Origin: Galdieria partita
Lineage: Eukaryota > Rhodophyta > Bangiophyceae > Galdieriales > Galdieriaceae
NCBI GenBank assembly: GCA_025991245.1
Contig: BQMJ01000014.1
Span: 124,001-188,000 of the forward strand
Reading direction: 5' to 3'
DNA length: 64,000 nucleotides
Position numbers and translations under genes: made by a program. The notes under the pieces are model-generated. The model was not told the DNA's origin. It searched no databases and saw only the letters and a program-made list of their open reading frames with translations. Positions within the stretch are counted from its first letter, which is position 1. The number at the start of each line of letters is the position of its first letter. This document shows positions 32,799 through 43,104 of the stretch, one piece after another.

Positions 32799-35700
32799 CT
32801 AGATATCTTCCATTTTCACATAATGTGGATTCTTCACAAGGACTACCAATCCTTCCAAATTGGGGGCGACAGCTATATATTCCTCAGTAGCGAGTTCTGC
32901 CCTTTCACCTCCAGCGATAAGAACAGGAGTAGTATGTGTTTGAAAACCAGTAATACTTTTAGGTCTCCCAGCTTGACCAACAATATCAACGGCTTGCCCA
33001 ACACGTACAGGAACGAGAAGAGGCTTCATTTCCTCGTCTACTGTATACAACATTCGAGGACGAGCTGCCAACAATAACAAGTATAACAAGTAGTGATGCT
33101 TATTCAAAAGAGTATGTTGTGAAACACAACACAAATAGATAATTGTAAACAAACCACAAAAAGCATTTGGATACATCGAAAAGCGTTCATTGTCCATGGG
33201 TGACAGCGTTATCTAAGCAGAAATCAAACAATTTTCATGTTATTCCAACAAATAACAACTTACCAATCCTTTTCCCATATGAAGAATACCCTGTGCTATA
33301 CGAACTGCAAACAAACCAGAAGCGTCTTTAGCATAGAAAGCAGAAAGTTGTCTCAATAGGGAAGCAATTCTAGCATGATTGGTTCCTGCTCCAATAATAC
33401 CCAATGCCATAATAGCTGCATAAGCTACTTCTCTATCGTTATCATGGCTTAACTTGGATAACAAGTCCATAACCTACACGAAAAGAGAAACAAATCATTG
33501 TACACTATATCCATATTTATCTCTTACCTGTAAACGAGGATAAGAAACCGATAAAAGACCCAAAGATAAAGGTACAATTTTTCGAACAGATGGCTCTCCA
33601 TATTGCAACAAATGGCCATAGATACGAAAAGCCATTTCTGTTCCAATATCTTCTCTCATAGCAATAGCTGCAATGCCTAAACAAGCTGCTATTTGCTCAT
33701 CTAATAACTCCTTTTCGTCCTTTTTATCTTTTGGCAAACGCTCTGACTGAATCTCTGTCGAAGAAGATGTACGGCTTTCATGACCGGCTGATGGAGGAAC
33801 ATTTCCTGAAGATATCTCTTCTGATGTGGTTGCTTCATCATCTGTGCCTTCTGAATGAGACGAATGCAGTCCACAAATATTGAGAAATTCTTGAACCTTT
33901 AACACATCTCCACTTCCAGCCGAACCAAAAATAGAAACAAGTCTAGCAGCAACTCTTCCAGGCACACCAGGAATTTGTGCTTGAATGGCTTCAATAACTG
34001 CTTCTGTACCATTTCTTCTTCCAGTGTACAACATTGCAAGTGATAACGGAAGTAAGCGAATCATCGACTCATTTTCCCAATTAGCCAAATCTCTATATAC
34101 GTCGTTAACAGAAGAAAACATTCGATAGCGTTTCATTACCTATCCAAAAGAGACTGAATCAACGTGGATACTAGTTCTTCATCAGCTGAACCTTGGAAGA
34201 CCAAACCTAAGCTAAGTGCAGCAAAACACACCGTATCCAATGGAGCAGAAGCATCCGCAACAATCTAACAAGACATTAATATAAAAATCACAATTCATAT
34301 GTTGAAAACTCACAGGAATGAGGAGTTCTTGGATTTCCATCCGACACGTTCCTGCGTAGGCAAATCCTAAACCCAAAATAGCACCTATCCGAATGGAAGA
34401 GGAACGAGGATTCTCCACATGCTCACTCAAAAGAGCAAGTGCTGGATCAACTTCATTTCGAATACTAGAAGATACAATTCCAATTCCTAGGAGGGCGCCT
34501 GCTTGGACATATTCTTCTGACGCATACATGTACTTGTCCAACTCTGCCAATCCACTATCAATATCCCACAGCATAAGGGCTCCATAAGAAGCTGTAGCGC
34601 TCATCATTCCGTGGTCTTTGTTCCTAAATACCCAACGACTTTCTTCATCCATCAGCAACTTGTCCCTATTCAACTCAGTTTTCGAATTCTGTAAAACAAA
34701 CAAACCACCTACTTTCCAAAGCCAAGATTGGCAAAAGCATTGACAAAAGTTGCAGCCAAGTTCTGACGAGCAGAATCCAAATTACTATTCAGGCCTAACC
34801 GACCTATACCGTCCACCAAGTGACTTTTGTAGATATCTTCAGGAGTTTTTGGTTCCATAACGTCCAAGTCCTTTGCCAAAGATAAATAAAACTCATACAG
34901 ACGAGTGTTTCCCATCCAACTCTTCAAGTCTTCGTCGGTTTCTTCTTCTAGAAATATATTTCGGCTTGCTAAATCCAAGGCCAACTGAGTTCTTACTGCT
35001 ACAACATTGCCAAGTGCATCCTTTTCTGGGTCATTTTGGTATATGTTACGTATCAATTCCATATCTCCGAGTCGTGTAGCAACTCTCATTGCATGTGTTG
35101 ATCTTCCCAGTTTACGATATATAGAGCATGCCACTTTCAACATATCTGAGACATCAGGTTCTGGAACATAATCGGCGGAAGAGACAAGATAAAGACATAT
35201 TCTTTCAAAATTAGCTTCCTCAGCGTAATCAACCAAACTTTTCAACTGGTCAACTTCATACAACAAATCGCAAGCTTCTGGTTCGGCATTAGAAGAAAGC
35301 AAAAAAGGAACAATCTGCTTCACCATCGACATAATGTCGTCCATTCCACTCTCTTGTACTTCAGCTAAAATTCTTCTCTCGTACTCTTGGCTTATTTCCC
35401 CTGCCAAGTGTCGGACGTACTCGTGACCCCAAGATTCAGGGTTTTCTTGGGTTCCTAACAGCTTGAAATGAAGACAATCCAAAGAGTCTTCTGGTGCCAT
35501 AGTCATGGAAAGTACCGAAAGAATATCTGCTAGAGCTTTTTTGTTATCCCCGTCGACCATAGTTTGAAAAAACGTTTTCAGTGGCTCATAATGTTGACTC
35601 ATAAACTTCAAAGGCTTTGGAAGTGATGTCATAGAAGAAGTAGAGGAACGAATTTCTGACTTTAACGTCTCCAAAGCAAGTTTTTGCACAGCTTGGTCGG

Positions 35701-35872
35701 AATCTTGTACTCTTTCCGCCAACAGGTCAAACTCCTCCTTCAGTTGACGATCTTCCTCTGACAGTTCTCCTACCTCGTTGTTGGTAGATTCTTTTTTTAC
35801 ATTATTTTCCGTCTTCTTGTCTGGTCGTGAGTTTGGCAAACTGTCGTTTGTGTTATTTTGGTTTTGTACCAT
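32799..35872 (-). CDS. RPN1: 26S proteasome regulatory subunit RPN1
   Basis: The largest base subunit (PSMD2/RPN1) of the 19S cap, which docks ubiquitin-like receptors and Ubp6. Six exons are separated by ~47-55-nt introns. The first (34666-34712, donor GTAGGT) restores [20 protein letters not shown]. Others join LLIP to [24 protein letters not shown] to [24 protein letters not shown] to [20 protein letters not shown], and GKGL to [11 protein letters not shown]. The proteasome/cyclosome (PC) repeats are evident ([26 protein letters not shown]). The C-terminus [20 protein letters not shown] then [20 protein letters not shown] is diagnostic. I chose the Met at 35872 ([10 protein letters not shown]) because residues upstream of it are not family-like. 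Confidence 0.96.
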
Positions 35873-36714
35873 TTCAATCGTCCAATAATATGGGAAATTG
35901 TTGTTCAAGAACGGCTGACAACTATTTCTTATGCACTGCACTCTACACAAAACTGTTACTGCTCTGGTGAAAGTTGTCTCATGCCTCCTAGTGAATTGAG
36001 CGAGTGAATGGCTTTTTTATTGGTATATCGAAATACGTTTTCGCGTCTCACAAGAGTCCATTTACAGCTATACAAGTTTACATTTTAAAATAGTATCAAC
36101 TTGTCATATTTTTGTTCTAGTTGTTGGAACCCACGAACAGCTACTGTTTTGCACAAGTTGAAAACTTACACAAGTATTTTTCCGCCTTATCTATGCATAT
36201 CGTTAACAACTCAAATAGACTGTCAAGACGCATCTACAATCGCCTGAGTTTCAATATATTCGTCACGTGGGGTTGAATGAGACATAATTGAGAAGATGTC
36301 TCCATACCTTCAGAGCTTGTCAAGTCCTTTAACACAAAAGAAAAACATGTTCCATAAATAGTCATTGTGTGACTCAATTTGGACGTCACTTCGTAGTGAC
36401 AAGTTTGTTGATGACTGGAAATACAAACTATTCGTTTCTATTTGTGATTCACAAGAAGAGTCACTAGATTACAGCAAAATCTTTTTGTCATATGGATGAC
36501 TATTGTCCTATTTCCTTTGAATGGTACAGTTGCTACAACTTTGATAGAATTTTATAAAAACAAAAGAAACGCTTTGAGTAGGATATCAAAACTCTGAAGT
36601 TTGCAATTTTGAAGTTTGTGTAAAGATGAAACGTAGAAGCAGATGAAAAAACTAGATCCTCCTGTAAACAAATGTGAAAGCTTAAAATTATCAAAAAGCC
36701 TCCTCCACACAGAT
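35873..36714. other. Gene-free spacer upstream of the tRNA gene
   Basis: About 840 bp, AT-rich, with no coding frame I would support on either strand. It contains the RPN1 promoter at its left end and the tRNA 5' flank at its right end. Confidence 0.5.
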
Positions 36715-36806
36715 GCCGATTTAGCTCAGTTGGCTAGAGCGCCAGGCTTTTAACCTGGTGGTCGTGGGTTCGAGTTGGACAATCCACGATTATCCCACAG
36801 TCGGCG
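36715..36806 (+). tRNA. tRNA-Lys(UUU) with an intron in the T-loop
   Basis: The 92-nt gene folds as a tRNA once an 18-nt insert is removed. Acceptor stem GCCGATT pairs with AGTCGGC (one G-T wobble). The D-arm is GCTC-AGTTGGCTA-GAGC. The anticodon arm is CCAGG-CTTTTAA-CCTGG with anticodon TTT. The variable loop is TGGTC. The T-stem is GTGGG/CCCAC. The T-loop begins TTCGA but is followed by extra bases before CCCAC. Removing 18 nt gives a standard seven-base loop TTCGAGT and a 74-nt tRNA with discriminator G. The anticodon loop, the usual intron site at 37/38, is uninterrupted. The TTCTTTT run just downstream is a Pol III stop signal. Confidence 0.93.
36775..36792 (+). other. 18-nt ectopic tRNA intron (T-loop)
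   Basis: Boundaries are ambiguous by one base: 36775-36792 and 36776-36793 give the same spliced product. The insert contains CCACGA (36784-36789), perfectly complementary to TCGTGG (36762-36767) in the variable loop and 5' T-stem. The precursor could therefore form an alternative hairpin presenting the splice sites. The insert also interrupts the 3' part of the internal B-box promoter. Confidence 0.8.
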
Positions 36807-37029
36807 GTGTTCTTTTGCTTTTGAAGGTGCTTTTCTGAGTAACTTTCATACTTTGATTCCTTCTGTTGATCACTCACAATAAAGTTGGTCAAAAAAATAT
36901 TTTTGGTTCATTGACAAGATTTTTTCCTGAACAGACTTGGAAGTCCCTGAAAAGATTTTATGGCCATAGCGGCGTCGTATTGATTTCTTCAATTTTTCAG
37001 TGTGTCATATTTGTGAATAAGGAGGCGGC

Positions 37030-37770
37030 ATGTCGGAGGATAACCGTGTGTTTGTTGGTGGTCTTCCTTGGTCCATAGATGAGGAAGACTTGAGACAAGT
37101 ATTTTCCAAGTATGGAGAAGTCGTAGACGCAAGGGTGAATATTTTCGTTTCTTTAGTTTTGGGATAAACACGGCATCCGCAAGTTCGTACATACTGTCGC
37201 AGGTCGCGGGAGAGCCTGGCATGTGTGCGCTTTTATGTTTCAAAGTTGTGGGCACTTCAAGGTATCCCTTGAAAGACCTGTGGCCGAATGGGGAACTATT
37301 TTTTTGTGAATGACTAGTGATTATACCAAAATTTTTCCACGGAAACCTTCTCAACGTTTGTTTTTTCCTGTATTTTCCAAGGTGGTGATGGACAGAGAAA
37401 CTGGACGGTCTCGAGGTTTTGGGTTTGTTTCATACGCAGAAAGCTCTTCAGTCGATGAGTGCATAGCAGCGTTGGACGGTCAGGTGGGTTGTAGTTGGGT
37501 TGGAAGTGTATGGCAACTGAAAAGTATATGAAGGACCTGCAAGGTCGTACTATTCGAGTAAACAAGGCAATGACTCGTGAGCAACGAGACGAAGAGTTTA
37601 CCTCTGGAAGAGGAGGTGGACGTGGTCGTTATGGTGGTGGTTTTCGTTCAGGCGGTGGTTTCGAGCGTCGTGACTATGATAACCGTAGGAACTATGACCG
37701 GGGAGATGGCGGTCGTTATGGACGTGAACGTCGTGATGGTGGTTTTCGCAGACGTGAAGACTTTGATTGA
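37030..37770 (+). CDS. Glycine-rich RRM RNA-binding protein
   Basis: A single RRM followed by an Arg/Gly-rich tail, like plant GRP7/CIRBP. RNP2 is RVFVGGLPW and RNP1 is RGFGFVSY. The domain is assembled from three exons: ...GEVVDAR, then [12 protein letters not shown]...AALDGQ, then [13 protein letters not shown]. The tail ([20 protein letters not shown]...) is rich in RGG/RYGG boxes, suited to low-complexity RNA binding and arginine methylation. Total length is about 145 residues. Intron 2 (about 53 nt) is ordinary. Intron 1 (37135-37381) is 247 nt, several times longer than any other intron in this window. Such proteins commonly control their own splicing. Confidence 0.93.
37135..37381 (+). 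other. Unusually long intron with a hairpin in the RRM gene
   Basis: Donor GTGAAT, acceptor TTCCAAG. It contains the inverted repeat TTCAAGG-TATC-CCTTGAA at 37256-37273 and a GC-richer middle. No box C/D or H/ACA snoRNA signature was identified. Confidence 0.6.
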
Positions 37771-38003
37771 GAAACTTGTTCCAGTTCAAAGATCGTTATA
37801 GGTCCTAGTGTTTCTTTTGTTTGTGTCATTGTTTCTTTGCAGTATGCAGGTTAATTACTTGGTATCTAGTGTTGTCTCGTGAGATGTAGTGTTACTCATT
37901 CATATCGTGTGGACATAAACAACAGGTAGTTCCTACATTCATTTCACTATTGGTAGTTGGAATGTTGTTTTATCGCAAAGTTATCACTTTGTCAACGGAT
38001 GAA

Positions 38004-39101
38004 CTATGTCCAAGGAGAGTACCATTTTTTCTGAGTTGCAAGTGGCCTTTCATTCAGTTTGCTATGCATTGCCGCATGGAGCGTGGAACGTTCGACGCCA
38101 ATCAACTTGTCCATCTTTGCTCCGTCAAAGCTACAACCAATGAAATTGGCATGTTCCACTTGACATTCACACAAGTCAGCTCCAACCAAAATAGTATCAC
38201 GAAAGTCAGCCTAACCATTGGAAACTTTTTTGGAAATCCACTCTTGAAAGTGTGAACTATGGACGACCCACCTTTCTCAAGTCTGCACCACGAAGACTTG
38301 CGTAAGACAAATCAGCTCCACGAAAATTGGCACCATAAAGTCTACAGTTGCTAAAGTTTGCTTTTCTAAAGTTTGATCGATTCATGCCGGTAAACGCTTC
38401 TCCCGGGGCCTAGGATATTTGGATATCTTCCACAGTTCATGCCTAAGAACGCAACTTTACCTGGACAAAGCTCAAGTCCAGTCCGCTAAAATCCACTTCT
38501 GAAGCTTGGACTGGACGACAATTGTAGTTCACCTCCTTCAAAGTTTCTGCGTGCAACCACCCCGTAAAGTTGAACATGTTTAAAAGCTGTCGGCGTCTTA
38601 GGTCTTCGGTTGATCTTTTATTATCCTGTCAACAGTATAAAACAAAAGATCGAAAATTACGTGAAAACGATACCTCCATCTTCTTTTCGATAACTCGAAC
38701 CAAGTCGGATAACTTTAGTTGTTTTGCAGTAAGCAGAACGCCGTCAAGGTTCTCGTCTTCATTGCAAACCAAGCTTTGATACCGAACAAAATTCAGACAT
38801 ATCTAATATAAACAAACACGAGTTAAAAAGAACAAACGTCAATACACCAAAAGCAATATCTTACACGAAAGAACTCTGGATCCAAGTCAATTCCGTGTTC
38901 GTTAAGAGAAACACGGACTGGAGTAGTTGAAGCTTCCTCGTCTCTGGTGACAAACTCATTTGATACAACACTAGCAGCAATTTTAGGGTTCAGTAGCCAA
39001 CTACTTTTCTCAAGTACTGTATTGGTTGTACAAAACTCTTCACCTGAGACGACCAACACGACTTGTCGATGATTGGAAGTCATTCGCTCTTTGCACAGCA
39101 T
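38004..39101 (-). CDS. BTB-domain pentapeptide-repeat protein (KCTD9-like)
   Basis: Five exons assemble into about 280 residues. The N-terminal part (RQVVLVVSGEEFCTTNTVLE ... LDPEFFR, ICLNFVRYQSLVC ... LLTAKQLKLSDLVRVIEKK) has the strand-helix order of a BTB/T1 tetramerisation domain. After RRRQLLNMFNFTGW come pentapeptide repeats with the A(D/N)LXX spacing: DFSGLDLSF, NFRKANFSNCRLYGANFRGA, DLSYASLRGADLRK, then ADFRDTILVGADLCECQVEH, forming a right-handed quadrilateral helix. The BTB-plus-pentapeptide order is that of animal KCTD9, a Cullin-3 adaptor. Short introns have donors GTAAGA, GTATCG, GTAAAG and GTGGGT. The start may be the second Met at 39083. Confidence 0.8.
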
Positions 39102-39183
39102 TCATGATTGGCGCCTTTTTGTTTTCGCCTGATGGCATTTTTCTTTCAATAACAAATTTCAACGTCTCCAAACCATTAAGCTG

Positions 39184-41202
39184 ATGCAGCTAGCGAAAAC
39201 TTTCCAGTTTTCAACTATCATCTTCTATGACCGTGGAAAGCATAGCATTGGGTTCCATACTTTGCTTGTTGGCGCTGTTGAAAAAGATGTTTGGAATTTG
39301 GGTTGTTGGGATTCTTCGAGAGTTGAACATCTTATGAGCACCAACGGCAGTTTAAAGGAGTCACTTAATGAAAGACATTTCTATCCTATTGATTATCTGT
39401 TGCAGAAAAGAAGGGTCCCTGTGCCCCCTTATTATGAAAAAGAGCTAGATGAGTGCAAGTTACTGCAAAAAACAGTTGCTAGTGTAACAGAAACTTCTAC
39501 AGGCAAAGGGGAACGACAGAAGAGAACAACCCATGAAGAGTCCAATGACGAATGTACTGATTCAAAGCATAGAGTACCTGCAGAAGGCAGCAAAGTTATA
39601 GGCAATAGTAAGTGTTCGGGTACCAAAGCAAGTGATGGAAAGACCCAAGATCAAAGGACGGAAAGAAAGCCGAAACAAGACGTTGCATCCAATGCGTCAC
39701 GTCCCCACAACGAGAGAAGTAAGCCCAGAGGTTCTTCTGGCAGAGCAGAAACTTTTTATAGTTCGGCTCCTCAACCTCTAGCAGTGCCTCCCGGCTTTGA
39801 GAAGCTGGGCCTCCAAGCAGAAGAAAAGTTGGAGAGACTTTCGGAAAAATCTCATTTGTCGGAAAGGACGAAGGAAGGTGTTTTTCAATCCACGTTTCTA
39901 GAAAAAGGCGGAAGATTTGCAAAAGGTCCAGATGAATTCCTTTCTTTTCAACGACCGCAAAGTTTTCTTTTGAAAGAGTGGAACCAAACTGAAGTCCCAG
40001 AGTCGTTGAGTCTTTTAGTTGACTTATCCCGGACTTATTTTATACAAGAAAATGTGCGTAAAGTTGTGGAAAGTGTACTTGCTGTTGTCGAAAGAAACTT
40101 TGCTTGTTCTTGCTCTAAGAAGGAAAGGAGCAACATTGCGTCAGAAACTGAAGTACCAGAAAGGGAAACTGCAACAAATGATATCCATGGAGAAATAACT
40201 ACGGAGGCATTGATGTCCAACAGCAGCGAAGTGACAGTTGAAGACGAGGATATCGAAAAGATAGTCTTGGCACCCGGTTTGCTCATGAGTATGCCTTACG
40301 ATCACTCTATGAACAACTCAGGCTCAGTAAAGCAGAGCAGAGTTACAAAGTGGACAGAAGAGTTGGATGAACCAGCTTCTCAAGAGCAAACTGTTCATGC
40401 AAATTCGCAACAGAGCGAGGTAACTACTCCGGTTGAGTTGGAGAAGAATATAGATTCGTTCTTGGCTTCTGTTCGTAAAAGGACACTTTCCAAGAAGAAC
40501 AGCGTGCACCATGCAACAGGGCATGTTCATCATTTCGATGATGAAACTCCAGCACATGCTTATTCAGGCTCTTCCGATTTACTGTTGATTCACAGCAGCC
40601 CATTGACGGAGGAAACCGTGAAACGACAAAATGAACGCAGTGACAAGTCGATGAGCTTTGTTTCGCACAAGCAATTATCCCATTTGTCTCCCAATAGAGA
40701 CAAGGATTTAAGTAAGACCTGGAAACCTGCCGTAACTGCACCTATAGCTCTTATTGATCCCGCTATTTGTGATGCAAAGATAAAGACTCCAGCTAATGCT
40801 CCCACAGGAGCAGAATCTCCTGGGTCGACGCTTGATGCAAAATATCATAGTCCTGTATGGAGTCGACCTATTGGCACGAACAATGTTTTGCACCAATCTA
40901 TGGACTCCCGTCATTTGCTAATGAACCTTCTTGGAGGACGATATGGACAGTCGAATGGCAATCGTCATGTTCAAGAAGATTCGAAATTGGAGCAAAACAT
41001 GGAAATCTATCCTCCCTCTTTCGCCCATATTCCTTCACAGACATCTCATCGTAAAAAGGCAGTTTATGCGGAAGACTTGGAGCAAGCTTTGATTGCTCGA
41101 ACTTTAAACACATCGAAACAAGACGCAGATGCCTCTAGAACAGATCCATCCATGCCTTTATTGAAAGATAGTATAAGACATTTGGAAAAATCGTTCATGT
41201 AA
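39184..41202 (+). CDS. Low-complexity protein with an eIF4E-binding-like motif
   Basis: An intronless frame of 672 residues, largely polar and charged with no globular domain I can name. Near residue 66 the sequence RHFYPIDYLLQKRRVPVPPY contains YPIDYLL, which fits the eIF4E-binding consensus Y-x4-L-phi and is followed by basic residues as in 4E-BP/4E-T. A PPGFEKLGLQAEEKLERL helix occurs around residue 200, and a short amphipathic LLMNLLGGRYG segment near residue 577. These features would suit a translation-repressor or P-body scaffold such as 4E-T, but the similarity is limited to short motifs. The start is 82 bp from the divergent BTB gene. Confidence 0.6.
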   Translation: MQLAKTFQFSTIIFYDRGKHSIGFHTLLVGAVEKDVWNLGCWDSSRVEHLMSTNGSLKESLNERHFYPIDYLLQKRRVPVPPYYEKELDECKLLQKTVASVTETSTGKGERQKRTTHEESNDECTDSKHRVPAEGSKVIGNSKCSGTKASDGKTQDQRTERKPKQDVASNASRPHNERSKPRGSSGRAETFYSSAPQPLAVPPGFEKLGLQAEEKLERLSEKSHLSERTKEGVFQSTFLEKGGRFAKGPDEFLSFQRPQSFLLKEWNQTEVPESLSLLVDLSRTYFIQENVRKVVESVLAVVERNFACSCSKKERSNIASETEVPERETATNDIHGEITTEALMSNSSEVTVEDEDIEKIVLAPGLLMSMPYDHSMNNSGSVKQSRVTKWTEELDEPASQEQTVHANSQQSEVTTPVELEKNIDSFLASVRKRTLSKKNSVHHATGHVHHFDDETPAHAYSGSSDLLLIHSSPLTEETVKRQNERSDKSMSFVSHKQLSHLSPNRDKDLSKTWKPAVTAPIALIDPAICDAKIKTPANAPTGAESPGSTLDAKYHSPVWSRPIGTNNVLHQSMDSRHLLMNLLGGRYGQSNGNRHVQEDSKLEQNMEIYPPSFAHIPSQTSHRKKAVYAEDLEQALIARTLNTSKQDADASRTDPSMPLLKDSIRHLEKSFM

Positions 41203-41316
41203 CTAAATGAACAACTTGAAGTCTTGTACAGACGAAGCAATAAATGAAGAATTCTTATCGACAGAAATTCGAGTTGTACAAGAATAGTTTTTGATAATCT
41301 TTTCAAGTGGTCACTC

Positions 41317-42916
41317 TCATTTCTTTTTTGGCTTTAGTATTCCGAAACATACAGATTGTGCAACTGCCAAGGCACACCCTACAAAATCTAGGGCAACCAA
41401 AGCTTCGATGGAAGTAAAATCGAGTTGTTTTCCCTGATAACTTACAGCACTCAATACACTTTTGATATCCAAACCTGCAGCAATCAAATAAAAGATGCCT
41501 AGAATAGCACAGATGATCACAAACGCTATTCGAAACCCTGTTGCACGAGAGTCGTGAGAAAACATTTGAAAGACCAACAATGACTCTATAGCCAAAGCAT
41601 TTATCGCGACCAGCACTGTCGTCATGAGTCCCACCACACTATTAGCGAATGGTTCAGGGCTATAAGATAAACCTTGTTGATTATTTGGAAATGTGCCAGG
41701 AATACTTGTGCTGTTGAAATGCAGTGGATTTTCCATTGACACAAAAGGTGCCCTAACAGACATGGACACATCCGCTAAGAAATAGCTCGCAATGGCTAGT
41801 AACAAATAAATGATTTCTTCCTTTGTCAGTGTTCTCTTTCTAGCGCTTCCACGTTGCAGCCATATCAAGACATAGGAAAGAATGGTATTGGCTATTGCAT
41901 CTAACAATCCCAACACATCACAAATCAACAAGCCAATGATATAGAAACTTAATTTGTGATATTGTTGTATGTACAGTTTTGTTGTATATCCATCCAATGC
42001 GGCACCAGTTACGGAAAATATCATAGTGACTCCAAAGGAAATGGTTGCAATGAGTCCTGGAATTCCATAATCTTCCGTCATCAAGACAAAGAGTAATAGA
42101 GTGCAGCTTAATTGTAAGTATAAAGAAGCTACTAAAGCAACTGCAGAGTTTCTTGTTGGCAATGGAGTTTCAAATAATTGTCCACTTGTAGGTACTGTTC
42201 GGTTACTCAAAGTATTGTAGTCTGCTGTTCTTGCTGCATGAATGATCCCTAAAGCTATTCCAATAGCACAACCTAAACAAGCAGCAAAGACCATCCATAA
42301 ACAGCCTCTCGGAGACAGTCTTTGTACAGTTTGACCATCATCAGTAGATGAACTTATTCTTCTCATTCCTCTAGGAGGTGGAGGCTTTTCTATTGTAATT
42401 ACCATATATGGACTTTCAAGGACATTTTCATTCCCTGCAGTAACATGACTATATTGCCATCCATATTGTAGATATTGTCTCGTTTGCTCTTGGTTGTTTC
42501 CAAGATCAGCAACGAACTTATAAATATGTGTACCCACAGGAACATCGATGACTACTCCATTCACTCCACTACTTTCTTCTCTCTGTAAGTGAATTGTTTT
42601 CCAATCCGTCCAGTCTCCAGCGATAGCTACAGCCATTGCTTCCGCATGATAGAAAAATAAGCAAGGCACTCTATCTGTTCTCAAAGCCTATCATTTTGTT
42701 TCAAACCCAGTTTGTAATCGATATGGGAGTAAATATATTTACCTCTACATATGCATGCAAGCCCATCTTTTTTGGACTTAGTTGTTTGGCTCCCATGTTT
42801 CTTCTCTCTTGTTTGATAGTATCATTGATAAGTGTTGCTGTGACTGGAATCTCCTGACTATTTCTTATTGTAGAACTACCTGAACTGCTCATTACTTTTA
42901 TCTGTTTTCCAATCAC
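41317..42916 (-). CDS. AMPK-beta-type carbohydrate-binding module fused to a multi-pass membrane domain
   Basis: Two exons are joined by an intron with donor GTAAAT (about 42684-42739), giving HAYVEALRTDRVPCLFFYHA. Residues ~70-150 form a CBM48/AMPK1-CBM-like domain: AEAMAVAIAGDWTDWKTIHL, then a GVVIDVPVGTHIYKFVADLG strand pair and QYGWQYSHVTAGNENV before the closing strand. The conserved tryptophans and the 'YKFxVDG'-like turn are visible. After a proline-rich linker come about eight hydrophobic helices (GCLWMVFAACLGCAIGIALG, SFYIIGLLICDVLGLLDAIA and others) and a short Lys tail ending KPKKK, a possible ER-retrieval signal. It may tether a starch or glycogen sensor to a membrane. The Met at 42892 is an alternative start. 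Confidence 0.75.
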
Positions 42917-43104
42917 TGTGAACGATCATCCATGAACAACGAAACCATGGACCATTGAACACGTCATTTCCTGCCCATCACTCTATGGACATTCCGATCT
43001 CTATGGAAAACACTCTCTCGATCAACCAACCACAAAGAGAATAGATATGTAAAGTTTTTATTTCCGACTTAAAACAAAGAAACGAATCCTATTACAAGGT
43101 TTCT

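Noticed and set aside
34689-34712. A 24-nt micro-intron in RPN1 (acceptor TTTTACAG)
   Set aside because: It breaks the frame. Extending to the next acceptor (GAATAG) gives a normal 47-nt intron and the conserved FGKDKLL sequence.
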